From Mesorhabditis belari (taxonomy: Eukaryota > Nematoda > Chromadorea > Rhabditida > Rhabditidae): DNA of 64,000 nt. This document shows, piece after piece, positions 1 through 10,378 of the stretch; position 1 is the stretch's first letter, and each line of letters begins with the position of its first letter. The position numbers were made by a program, and so were the translations under genes. The notes below the pieces were generated by a model that was given only the letters and a program-made list of their open reading frames with translations, searched no databases and had not been told where the DNA came from. The stretch lies in assembly GCA_958450365.1 (NCBI GenBank), contig CAUEEP010000927.1, positions 186,001-250,000 of the forward strand. The letters run 5' to 3'.

Positions 1-1101
1 GGGTGTCGTTGGAACGCCAAATGAAGAATTTCTGGGAAAGATTCAATCGGATGAAGCTAGGAGTTACATTAGGTAAAAAAATCCTAAATAAACAAGAGCA
101 AGATTTCTGAATTACTATTTCAGAAATCTCCCTCGAATGCCTCGAAAAGATTTCAATGTCCTTTTCCCAGCAGCCACTGCAGATGCAATTGATTTGCTTG
201 AAGCAATGCTCAATCTTGATCCGGATAAGAGACCAACTGCATCTCAGGTATTTAGCTGTCCAGAAAGTCGTTTCGTTCCTTTTCGTACTTCCGTTGAAAA
301 ATAAAAAATTCACTAATTAACCTATAATTTTCTCTAAAAAGTGTTTATTGTTCAATTTCCCATCTTTTTAAAGTCAATTTGGGTTCACTTTCAAGCAAAT
401 TCGAGAGTGAAAAAGTGTTTTTCTATAAAAACCTCTACGAAGCAATTGGCTCAATCAATTTCTTTGAAAATTTGGCTATTTACCTAACTTTTTGTGCTCT
501 ATTTTTTATCTATTGCCGCCAATATAGGTTTCCTTAGCTAAAGTGTCTAAACCGTAACATCGAGCCGTCCCCCTTTTTGACTGCCCGACTTCACGCTCTC
601 AAAAAAATGCAGATATAAGACATTTTAAACCCGTTTTAATGTTATTTTGCAGTAAAATAATTAACTTTTCTAATAAAACAAACAGTAGTTCAATTGGTGC
701 TTGTTGTTTTTAAACGGAAGTACGGAAAGGACCGAAAAACTTTCTGGATAGCCTAATAACTTTAATGATAGAAAAGCAAATGAGAAAGTAAATTTATGTA
801 AGCATTACGGTCAATAGTATAAAATATTCAGGCAATGGAGCATCCATACCTTTCTCAATATCACGATCCGAGTGATGAGCCAACAAGTGCGGTAAGTGAA
901 AACTTTGAGTCTTTTCCAGACTTACTGGAAAAATAGTTACTTTTTCAAAACTTTATTGGATTTATTCAATAATCATTTCAGGTACTCCATCTTGACGATG
1001 AAGCCGAGTATTCCATCGATCAATGGAGGCAACTTATTTGGAAAGAAATCGAGGAATATGAACACAATCAACAAAATGATCCCGATTCAATGCAACATTA
1101 A
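1..1101 (+). CDS. p38 MAP kinase, C-terminal part (5' end outside window)
   Basis: Serine/threonine kinase of the stress-activated p38 class. Visible exons are 1-72, 124-247, 832-891 and 982-1101 (TAA 1099-1101). The encoded 125 residues cover the end of the kinase lobe: GTPNEEF, then SYIRNLPRMPRKDF, the LLEAMLNLDPDKRPTASQ helix typical of MAPKs, HPYLSQYHDPSDEP and the C-terminal L16-like tail ending EEYEHNQQNDPDSMQH. The TGY activation loop and ATP site lie upstream of the window, so activity cannot be judged. The intron 248-831 is long because it contains a mariner MITE. In C. elegans the p38 genes pmk-1/2/3 act in innate immunity; which paralogue this is cannot be decided from the tail. 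Proximity to a faah gene resembles the pmk-1 neighbourhood as I recall it. Confidence 0.93.
251..756. mobile_element. mariner-type MITE in MAPK intron
   Basis: Ends are inverted repeats: left TTAGCTGTCCAGAAAGT, right the complement of TTAGGCTATCCAGAAAGT, extending about 45 bp with the internal motif TTCGTTCCTTTTCGTACTTCCGTT. It is flanked by TA (249-250 and 757-758) as for Tc1/mariner insertions. It has no coding capacity. The interior (about 330-540) resembles the interior of the 36.65 kb copy. Confidence 0.8.
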
Positions 1102-2433
1102 GATAACCTTGAAAATATATTTTTTTGCCGTAAAGTTAGTGCTACATAGAAATTTGAAGTCATTTTATGCTTGGCACTAACTTTATTAAGCCAAAATATT
1201 GACAATATTTTGATATACACCAACGTAGCCTTTGTAAAGTTGTTCCTTTTATTGTCAAAATTGCTTTGTTTTTCAAATATCAGCAACAAAATTCGGAAAA
1301 TGTAGTGCTATTGATATTTGATGAGAAAATCTTAACAGCTCGTTCTCAATTATCCCAAAAATGCCTATCCTTTTTCTTTTTGTCATGAATTTCTTTGATA
1401 TGAACATTCACTATGCAAAAAGATGCCAAATCCCTGAAAAATTGCCGCCATTCATCTCAAATAAATGAATGCAATTGTCGTAAGAAAAATTGTCCTTTAT
1501 CAAATAATACTCCCGTTATAATCCCAAAATGGAAATTTGTTTTTAGAAAAATTGTTAATTGCTTTATTTTAGTATTCCGGAATGGTTCATTTGCTTTTAT
1601 CGGGAGTGGGACAAATGCTACCTTTTTTTTGCGCACCCGACCATTTGCGCACCTTTTTTTCCGCACCTTGCCCATTAGCGCACCTTTTTCACGTTTTAAA
1701 AAGCTCTAAAGGTGCGCTAATGGGCAAGGTGCGGAAAAAAAGTGCGCAAATGTCCAGGTGCGCAAAAAAAAAATCGCATTTGTCCCACTCCCCTTTTATC
1801 TCGGCAGCTTGAGTCAATTCCTGTATAGTCTTCATTCAAATAAATGTACCCAATTTAACTTTTTGACGAACCATTTTATTCACTTGCCTATCGTTGATCC
1901 GAAAGAGTCTTTTCTGGTTTACATTTTTGAGTTACCCTATAATTGCAACTTCGCACAAATCGACGATTCTTTGCCTACTTCCTCCGTTCATTTCCCTTTT
2001 TCTAGGCTTCGATTCCTTTTTTTTATCCGGTGCTGCTTGTATATTCTCTTTTCTTTTTCCCCAGCCAATTCATTTCATAAGATTTCCTTCCAGAAAATGA
2101 AAACACATCTGTGATTTCTCAAAATACTTTCTGAAAGAATTTTGAAATATGTTGAAATGTTGAAATGAAGAACTTTTGTCGAAAAACTTGAAAAACACAA
2201 AGCGACTTATTTGATTTGATTTGTTTAATTGAATTAACCAGTTTATACAGTGATGTAAAACGAAAAAAACAAAATTTCCATCTTTTTTTCTCTTTTAAAG
2301 CTTTTCCACGAATGATAGAGATAAGCCGAGAAGCGAAAACCTCAAATAGTTTCAGAAAAAAAATCAATTTTCGAGAAAATTTTGCCATTAGCTTGAATCA
2401 ATCTTTTCTATTCTTTTAATTTTTTAGGTAAAT
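1102..2433. other. Intergenic, MAPK 3' flank to faah 5' flank
   Basis: No coding exon is supported. It contains a long GC-rich fold-back sequence (listed separately) and A/T-rich flanks. A pyrimidine-rich tract followed by AG at 2426-2427, six bases before the faah ATG, fits a trans-splice or 5'UTR splice acceptor. Confidence 0.6.
1602..1793. repeat. GC-rich fold-back (inverted repeat) element
   Basis: Two arms of about 85 bp, 1602-1690 and about 1707-1793, are near-perfect reverse complements around a short A/T centre. Both arms start with GGGAGTGGGACAAATGC and carry several copies of GCGCACC alternating with T runs. This composition is unlike the AT-rich surroundings. It is probably a non-autonomous fold-back element; the family is not recognised. 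Confidence 0.85.
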
Positions 2434-5400
2434 ATGTCATTGAGTAAGCTATGGGATGGATTGAATGAATCCTTTGATTGTCTTTCTTCTCATTTCCATT
2501 CTCTCTCACCAAACACACAGAAATTCGTGATCACTTCGGCGGGCCTTGTCACCGCCTATTTTGCCACTCATTGTGTCAAAGACTATTTGGTAAGCAAAGA
2601 AAGGTTCAAAAAATAGGAAAATGAAAATTTTGGCATTTTTAGCACAAACAACGCCTTCATGAAATCGTTGAAAAACGACAAACTGAACGAAATGAAAGCC
2701 TCAGGCGTGCAGACGAATTTTCGAGAAAAATCACGGAAGCGAGAAGAAATCAAATCTCAAATATGGATTTTGATACATTGCTGGGTTGGATTTAAAATTT
2801 AACCAAAACCAAAAGACTTTCAGCGGCCTTAAAGAGCGGAGAAGTGAAGCCAACAGAGGCTCTGCACACATACCAATGGAAAGCATTACAAGCACACAAA
2901 AGAACAAATTGCATTACGCTTTTTATTAAGGTAAGTAAAAGTTGGAGCTACTCACAAGCAAATAAAATGAAGGCATTTTCATTTAGGAAGCTGATGATTG
3001 GGCATTGCAACTTGAAAAATCCCCGCCAGAGCCCCGTCCCCCACTTTATGGAATGCCGATGTCTTTGAAGGAATGCGTACCGGTAGGAATTTTTACTTAT
3101 TATTATTAAGGTATAGCGCTTCGTTGATTGAAACTGCTTGATTTTCTCTGTATAAGAGTACTTATGATCATTATTTCTTCAGGTCAAAGGATACGATGTG
3201 ACTAGAGGCTATGTGAATGAGTGTTTTATGCCAAGCGAAAGAGATTGCGTCATGGTTGAGCAAATCAAAGCCTTGGGTAATGGATTTCACGTTTTTACCA
3301 CATATTTTACCTTTCAGGCGGGATTCCATTTGTTCAGACAAATGTTCCCCAATGTCTTCTTGCCTATTCATGCTACAATCCGATTTATGGAACCACCAAT
3401 CATCAAGATCATAAAGATCGAACATCTGGCGGTTCATCAGGTATGCTTTTGAAAGATTGTTAATCAAAATTAGTGAATGATTAAACAATTGAATTAGGCG
3501 GAGAATCGGCGTTGATTGGAGCTGGTGGTTCTCTTTTGGGAATTGGCGGGGATGTCGGAGGAAGTATTCGCTTCCCATGTCATTTTTGTGGAATCGCTGG
3601 AATTAAGGTGGAACTTTCAGTGTTTTCATATTGATTAACCAGGCTAACGGCGAGTTTTTCTTAAAATATAGTATAGTTGTGCCATTTTCAGCCATCTCAC
3701 ATTCGTTTCTCACATCGTGGAGTGCAGGGTTCAGTTCCCGGTCGTCCATTAATCAATGCAAGTGATGGACCGATGGCACCTGATGTTCACACTTGTGTCG
3801 AGTTCTTGAAAGCGGTAGTGAAAATGAAAGAAATCATTGAAAATTTAGTTTACTTTACTTTACTTTAAATAAAGCATTGAAAATTTAGACTTGGTCGAGC
3901 CATTTCATCCATGAACGAGATCCCTACACCGCTCCTGTAACTTGGAATGACAAACATTTCACCAAAGGAAATCACTTCACGATTGGTTGATTTTACAAAG
4001 TGATAATAGACTTGTCAACAACAAGCATCATTTAATAATTAGATCCTCATTGAATGATTCTAGGCTATTATTTGGACGATGGATGGTTCACTCCAACTCC
4101 CGCTTTGCAAAGGGCCGTTCTTGAATCGAAAAAGATTCTCGAATCACAGGGTTATTTAAAATATTAGCCAATTCTAGCACTTAAAAACTTTTTAGGGCAT
4201 GTTTTGGTCCCGTTCAAGCCACCGAGAATCAAAGAAGCCATTGCAATGTTCATCGGAGCCGTTTCAGTGGACGGAGGACGCTATCTTTTGGAACATATTG
4301 GAAATGTAGGTTAATCTACTATATTATAATTTTGAAAAATTGTCTGTCAGTTTGTGTGTCTGTTATCAGGTTTTCGCTTCACCAGTTGCGTTTTGGAGAA
4401 AGAAAAGCATCTAACTAGGGGTAATCGGGGGTGAGGAAGACGAGAGAGTCATCAGAATTCTTGCTTTTTTGATATCGAATATGCAAATTTCTAAAAATGA
4501 ATGAACCGGAAATTTGGTAAGAATGAGGGAAGGAGAGTTTTGTATGCAAATTTCCAAATGTTAATGCAAATTCGCAAAACGGTCACGTAGCTGGTTTTAA
4601 ATAAATATCTAAGCTATTAATATTTCTAGGACTAAGAATTTCTAGGACTTGATGGATCCTCGCTACAAGAGCCTACTCGGACTCTACAAGCTCCCCTTCT
4701 TTATTCAAGATATCCTTCGTTTCCTCGTTCAACCAATTTATCCTCGTTTGGCTCATGCACTTACAGCAATGCCAAGAAATACATCAGGTAAAAAAAATTT
4801 TATTGTGAAATTTACTCTGTTCAGAGTTGAGAAAGAAATATGAAGCAATCGAACAATATCGTTATGAGTACATTGAAGAAATGCAGAAACTGGGACTTGA
4901 CGCAATTCTTTGTCCCGTTACGGTAGGTCTTGTCTGAATAAAAAGTATAAATATTCAGCAAACGCCTCAAGGAACTAGGAAAAGCATAATATTTGCAGGT
5001 GACCCCAGCTCCTCATCACGAAGTGCCAGTGAAGCTCTTTGCTGTTGTTTCATACACTGGAGTCTTCAATCTTCTCGATTTTGCCGCCGGAACGGTGCCT
5101 GTCACTCAAGTTACAAAGGCAAGTTATTATTTTTAACAAAATTACTGTATTACTAGACTTAAGATCTATCTGAATCTCTATTTAGGCTGACGATGACGCT
5201 TTGGCTGGCTATCCGACAATCGATCCATGGTATCGACTTGCAAAAGAGACAACAAAGGTTATTTCTTGGACTAAAACGAGCAACAGATTGATTTAATGAT
5301 ATGTGCTAATCGGATGTTCTATATATTCTCAAACTTTTTCAGGGTGCAATCGGTTTGTCGGTCGGTGTTCAGGTGGCAGCTCCTCCATTCCGCGAAGAAG

Positions 5401-5456
5401 TCGTTCTACGGATCATGCAAGATCTCGAGAATCACCATAAACACACTGATTATTAA
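2434..5456 (+). CDS. faah: Fatty acid amide hydrolase (amidase signature family)
   Basis: Membrane-anchored serine hydrolase that cleaves fatty acid amides such as anandamide and N-acylethanolamines. Sixteen exons: 2434-2589, 2643-2784, 2824-2930, 2987-3082, 3183-3276, 3318-3440, 3498-3607, 3692-3814, 3889-3985, 4064-4150, 4196-4305, 4646-4787, 4825-4922, 4999-5118, 5186-5257, 5343-5456, giving 596 aa (mammalian FAAH 579). Residues about 30-52 form a hydrophobic N-terminal anchor. The Ser-cisSer-Lys triad is intact: Lys163 in SLKE, Ser238 in GGSSGGES, nucleophile Ser262 in GGDVGGSIRFP; spacings (99 and 24) equal those of rat FAAH. Intron 14 has a GC donor (AAG|GCAAGT at 5119). The ATG follows a splice-acceptor-like tract, suggesting trans-splicing. 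The next gene starts 687 bp downstream on the same strand. Confidence 0.95.
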
Positions 5457-6142
5457 CTATGATTTAAATCTCTTGTAGTCCGAATATGCTAACTTATTAT
5501 TTACAAGTAGATAGATAAATATTATATAGCCGTTGTCTTATTTCCTCATAAACGAGTGCATAGATCGCTCTCGGCGAGAAAAAAATGATGTATTTCTTTT
5601 TGTTCGTAGATGAGACAAATGAAACAGGTTTTCATTTCATTTAGGGTTTTTCTCGAGGTGGAAACCTGTAGAACTTAGTTGTACTGCAATAAAGATGTGA
5701 TTTCGTTCTTCAGCAAACACACTACATTTTTGGTATTTTTGGTACTTTCGAAGTACATTTAGTCTAGATTTTAAAGCTTCCGGTGCAAGTTTAAAGTTTA
5801 AATTTGCTGTTTCATAAAGCATGCATTAGGTCCAACTGACTGCCATTCCAGAGTTCATTGCAACCATTTTAGTGAATGGAATCTCTTGTGACTGGCAGAG
5901 GGTTTCTTAATTGTTTGTTTGAGAGTGCTTTTCATTCAAAATATTTTCTCTTTTTTCTTTTTCAATTCCTTGTTGAGAATGACTCTCGATTCTCGTCAAT
6001 TTTCACTTCAATTTCTCTCTTTTCTTTTATGCCACAAGCATTGTTTATTGGCAGACAAAAAAAAGGCAGACACTCTCAGAAAAACAGAAAACGCACTACC
6101 AGAAAGGAGAAGAACACTTACAACTATACGAAAGATCAACAG
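5457..6142. other. Intergenic between faah and glucocerebrosidase genes
   Basis: AT-rich sequence with no supported exon. It must contain the faah 3'UTR and the promoter of the next gene. No clear repeat is seen. Confidence 0.5.
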
Positions 6143-8715
6143 ATGAGATTAATCTATTTATTCTCTGTTTTGCTATTTCTTTATGTAAATCTAGGTAAGT
6201 GAAGCGTCATTATTCGACATCTAGAATACTTATTTCATTGTTTAAATGCAAGTCTAATTTTAACACAAAAAGTTTCAAGCTATCTTTAGTCTCATCTCAA
6301 AGACAATGTTCGGAGAAGCGTTTTCAAGGAGACAATATGGTGTGTACATGCAATGCAACATATTGTGATGATGTACCAGTGAGTTGCTCAAAAATTTGTC
6401 TGATCTCTTGATGGTTACCGCAAATACTGTAATTGAACCCTACCCTCTAATAGAGCCTCAGCCTAAAGGACGAAGGAGAAAATAGAACCCTATGGGGTCC
6501 AATTACAGTATTTAGGGCAATAAATTAATTTTAGAAAATACCAAAACTCGATCGATTCACCGCCGCAATTATCACTTCGAGTCTTACTGGGCACCGTTTT
6601 GCAACGAAAAAGAACACATTCGAGCCAAAAAGTTTTCTTTTAACGAGCTTTTTAAATTGAACAAAAATCTTACAGGAAAATCGGCAAAAAGGAATGATGT
6701 TATTAGAATCCGAGTTGATCCCCGTACATTCTATCAAGAGATTTATGGATTCGGAGGCGCGTTCACTGATGCTGCCGGGATCAATTTGGCTTCACTTTCT
6801 GTGGAATCGAGAGGAAAACTATTGGAAGCATTCTTCTCAAAAGAAAATGGTATCAAACGGATTTGATCAAATATTTTTAAACTTGTAACGTTTTGCAGAT
6901 CACTAAAGATAAAACTTCAGGAATTGGTTACACTTTTGGAAGAGTGCCAATGGCAAGTACTGACTTTGGGACTCGTGAATACTCTTATGTTGATCAAAAA
7001 GATGATTTTGAATTGAAAACATTCGCTCTGCAAGATGAAGATATTAAATATAAAGTGAGAAATGATATGGTGTACAAAATGATAAACATTTGTTCAGATT
7101 CCTTTCATTTTACAAGCCCAGAATATAACCGGAGGAACATTGAGATTGTTCTCTTCTCCATGGTCAGCTCCAGGTAAAGCTTGCCTAATTTTAGAAATAA
7201 AAGGTTTTCAGGTTGGATGAAGACAAATAATCGAATGATTGGTGGAGCTCCATTAAAGGGAGACCTCAATAGTACGTACTATGTTTCGTGGGCAAACTAT
7301 TTTGTGAAGTAAGAACTAAATTTCTAAATGTTAAAGTCAACTTCTAGATTTTTTGAAAAGTATGCGGATCAAGGTGTCCACTATTGGGGTTTGACAATGC
7401 AGAATGAACCGACATCGGGGATAAATCCTGATTACACATGGCAGACTATGTATTTCAATGCATTCATGCAAAGGTCCATGTCACTTTTGTCTTATTGTGA
7501 CTTATTAAGCTATCCAGAAAGTCTTTTCGTTCCTTTTCGTATTTCCGTTTAAAACTAACAAATGAACTACGGTTTGTTTCATTAGAAAGGCCAATTATTT
7601 TTCTGCAAAATAACATTAAAACGGATTTTATGAAAAGAAAGGAAAAAGACTTTCTGAACAGCCCTGAATCTTACCAAATTCCAGAGAATTCCTTGTGAAT
7701 CATCTTGGCCCAGCTCTTCAGAAAAATCCATTAACGAAAGGATTAAAAGTGATGGTTTTGGATGATGATAGACCACAATTGCCTTCATGGGCTGATGAGG
7801 TTTGACGGAAAGATTTCATTCAATTGTGCTCATTTCTAACTGCATCATTTTTTTCAGATTTGGTCAGATCCACTAGCTGATCAATTTGCTCATGGAATTG
7901 GTGTGTTTCATTTCACTTTTTTTTAAAAAACTTTGCAGGCATCCACTGGTACATGGATACGTTTGCAAGAGCTGAGCTACTTACCGAGACGGCGATACGT
8001 CACCCAAATAAATTTATCTTGGCAACAGAAGTGGCTTTTAAGAAGTAGATTATTGTTCTCTGAAAGTATTCAGGCTTGTTCCGGCTTTTTGGGCATTCAT
8101 GGTCCGATTCTCGGTGATTGGGGAAGAGCCGAAAGCTATGCAGCCGATATCATTGATGTAAGTCAAGCAGTTTTGACAGTACAGTTTCATGTCTGATTTT
8201 AGGATTTAAACAACTTTGTTGTTGGTTGGGTCGATTGGAATCTTTGTCTTGATACGAATGGAGGACCGACTTTTGTGGGAAATTTCGCTGATTCGCCGAT
8301 TCTCGTCAACGCGAGTGCAGATGTGTTCTATAAACAACCAATCTATTATGCAATGGGGCATTTCAGGTAGAAAAAATAAGAGAAGAAAAACAATAATACG
8401 TGTATTTTTAGTGCCTGGATCCCGGTTGGTTCTGATCGAATCAAATCGACATCTTATGGAAATGATGGATCATTGAAGTTCTCAGCTTTCACTCATCGCT
8501 CAAGGAGGACACTTGTGATCTTGAATAGAGGTCAGTGTTCAATTGTTCAAGGTGTTCAATTGTTCAAGGTGTTCAATTGTTGAACTCTCCAAAGCCTTAT
8601 TTCAGGTGACGCTCCAAAATCGATCGCAATCGAAGACGCTTTGATGCCCGAAAGAATATTGACTGCTGAATTAGAAGGGCACAGTATAACAACTATTTTA
8701 TGGCATAAAGCATAA
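6143..8715 (+). CDS. gba: Glucosylceramidase (acid beta-glucosidase, GH30)
   Basis: Lysosomal enzyme hydrolysing glucosylceramide to glucose and ceramide. Fifteen exons: 6143-6194, 6290-6378, 6535-6631, 6676-6849, 6921-7054, 7098-7173, 7212-7308, 7348-7473, 7685-7799, 7858-7900, 7939-8030, 8074-8157, 8203-8366, 8412-8530, 8606-8715, giving 523 aa. A signal peptide ([18 protein letters not shown]) is followed by the Cys-rich [10 protein letters not shown] motif of GBA. Core motifs are [37 protein letters not shown], acid/base Glu260 in MQNEPTSG, nucleophile Glu365 in LATEACSG (105 residues apart, as in human GBA1), and VGWVDWNL. Two introns needed family guidance: a 44 bp intron 6632-6675 and intron 6850-6920, where an earlier TTTGCAG at 6892-6898 would cause a frameshift. 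C. elegans has four gba paralogues; this one is not assigned. Confidence 0.95.
7505..7667. mobile_element. Short mariner-type MITE in gba intron 8
   Basis: Starts TTAAGCTATCCAGAAAGTC followed by TTTTCGTTCCTTTTCGTATTTCC; ends with the complement (AAAAAGACTTTCTGAACAGCC). It is about 160 bp and shares ends and the ACTACGGTTTGTTTCATTAGAAA interior with the 33.0 and 59.8 kb copies. It explains the unusual length (211 bp) of this intron. Confidence 0.75.
8540..8583. repeat. Tandem GTGTTCAATTGTTCAAG repeat in gba intron
   Basis: About two and a half head-to-tail copies of a 17 bp unit lie in the last intron (8531-8605) of the glucosylceramidase gene. Confidence 0.8.
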
Positions 8716-9013
8716 CTTTTGCTTTTTCGACATATCATCCTTGTAAGAAATCTAAATTTATTCAATTCTTGGAAAGCAAACTCGTACAAATCAATTGCTA
8801 CCGTGTATTGCAGAAAAAAAACAAGCGAATACAAAGCAAAAGACTAACCGTAAAGAAAACCAGTTTACAAAATCCAGAACAATCAAAAAAGGGTTCAAAT
8901 TTGATTTGACTAGGGTAAATGCACTCTGTTAAAGACGACTCGTGGAAAAGATGAGCTCGGGAAAAAGATTATACAAGACTGATGAGATAAAGCGAAATCT
9001 GAATACTATATCA

Positions 9014-9019
9014 AATAAA
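9014..9019 (+). terminator. Candidate polyadenylation signal of gba
   Basis: AATAAA about 300 bp after the gba stop and 56 bp before the stop codon of the convergent lin-22-like gene. It is the only canonical signal seen in the short 3' gap. Confidence 0.45.
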
Positions 9020-9074
9020 AAGGCTTGGGAGTCTATTGATAGATTAATCTTATTGTTTGAAGCTATGAACAAAA

Positions 9075-10378
9075 TCAAGCACTTCTTGGTGGAAGATTGT
9101 TGAGAAAAGCGGGCATTTGGGAATATGGAGGAAGAAGATTGATTGGATTGAAAAGATTTGATGAGGGGACTTGTGATGGGATTTGTTGATGAATTGATGA
9201 TTGTGAATAGGGTAGAGTGGTGGTGGATCGAAACGAATAGGCTGCCTTCAACAACATCTCATAGTGCTGGAAATTAACTTTTGCGAACAGTATGGGAAAT
9301 CTAACTTTTACACAAGCTTTCCTTTTAATGAATTGCTTTAACTTTAAAGTCATTTTTGTATACCTGTTGAATTGCAAGTTGATTGATCAACGGATTTGCA
9401 TAAATGGGTACAGGTGAAGGCATTGATGGTGTGACTGATGAATGATTGGAGAAAGATGGATTGATGATTGAAGGTCTCATCTTTTGAATCTTTTCTTCTC
9501 TTTCAATGAGCGGTTGTTGGGAAACAATTGCATCTCGACGTCTTTTTGAGCCAAGTAACACCTGAAATTTAAACTTATTTTTAGTCTAAAACCTGCGATG
9601 ACAGTGACTGTCTCTTTCAGAAAGCTCGTTTTTACCTGTGTAGTTGGTGGAGACGGTGGAGCACTTGTACCCGAAGAATGTGTGGTTGATGGAGAACAAG
9701 GTCCATCAGAGCTCATGCTGTTCTGGAAACGTTGTGGATAAGATTAAAACCATTTGTTGGGTAAATATTTTGTGTGAACACAAACCTGTGCCTGTTCACA
9801 CTCTCCATTTTCACTGTCAGAAGCGCTTCTCGAAGAGATCACAACTGGAGGACGACCAGCTAAATTTATTCATGAATAGAGTCCAAAAAATAGCTGCAAA
9901 ATGAATATTGGTGACATATTTTAAAATGATAAGCACATCTTGAAAGCGCACTCACTTTCATTTCTTGTCAACAACGATCTCACATAACTGACTGTCATCT
10001 CGAGAATATCCGCTTTCTCCCATTTGCCGTGAGATGGAGACTAAAAGAATTGAAATTTTGGTAATAATTTCAATTATTTCACTGGAGTATCGAACTAGCG
10101 TATGTTTTATGCAATTTACCGTATGTGCAGCATCCAATAGAATCTGTTTTAATTCAGCAAGTGATCGGTTGATTCTCGCTCGCCGCTTCTTCTCCATCAT
10201 CGGCTTGTTAGTCTGAAAGTTCTCGATATAAAAAATGTTTTGTATCTTATTATCAATTAAGATCATCTTAGAATTTGATATTCTTAACACTTTGTAAATT
10301 TCTTTAAAAACCTACCCTTCGAATCCGTTGTCGGGTTTGTGTTTGCATTGTTTGGGGATAAGGAAGAGAATTTTCCAT
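9075..10378 (-). CDS. lin-22: Hairy/E(spl)-type bHLH factor, LIN-22-like
   Basis: Nuclear transcriptional repressor. Exons on the minus strand: 10378-10316, 10212-10120, 10040-9956, 9859-9786, 9722-9636, 9561-9364, 9266-9075, giving 263 aa. The bHLH spans residues about 22-75: basic region NKPMMEKKRRARIN with the Pro that marks the Hairy family, helix 1 SLAELKQILL, a loop, then GKWEKADILEMTVSYVRSL for helix 2. The rest is Ser/Pro/Gln-rich with a basic GSKRRRD patch. No C-terminal WRPW Groucho tetrapeptide is present; the protein ends LPPRSA. In C. elegans LIN-22 limits neuronal fate in lateral epidermis. The KP(M/L)MEKKRRARIN and KWEKADILEM stretches match LIN-22 as remembered. An orthologous assignment is likely but not proven; another HES-like factor is the alternative. 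Confidence 0.85.

Noticed and set aside
6535..6920. Glucocerebrosidase gene looked like a frameshifted pseudogene
   Set aside because: Removing a 44 bp intron and using the acceptor at 6920 restores a protein that aligns through both catalytic Glu.
9644..9904. Plus-strand 86-codon frame
   Set aside because: Antisense shadow of lin-22-like exons 9722-9636 and 9859-9786.
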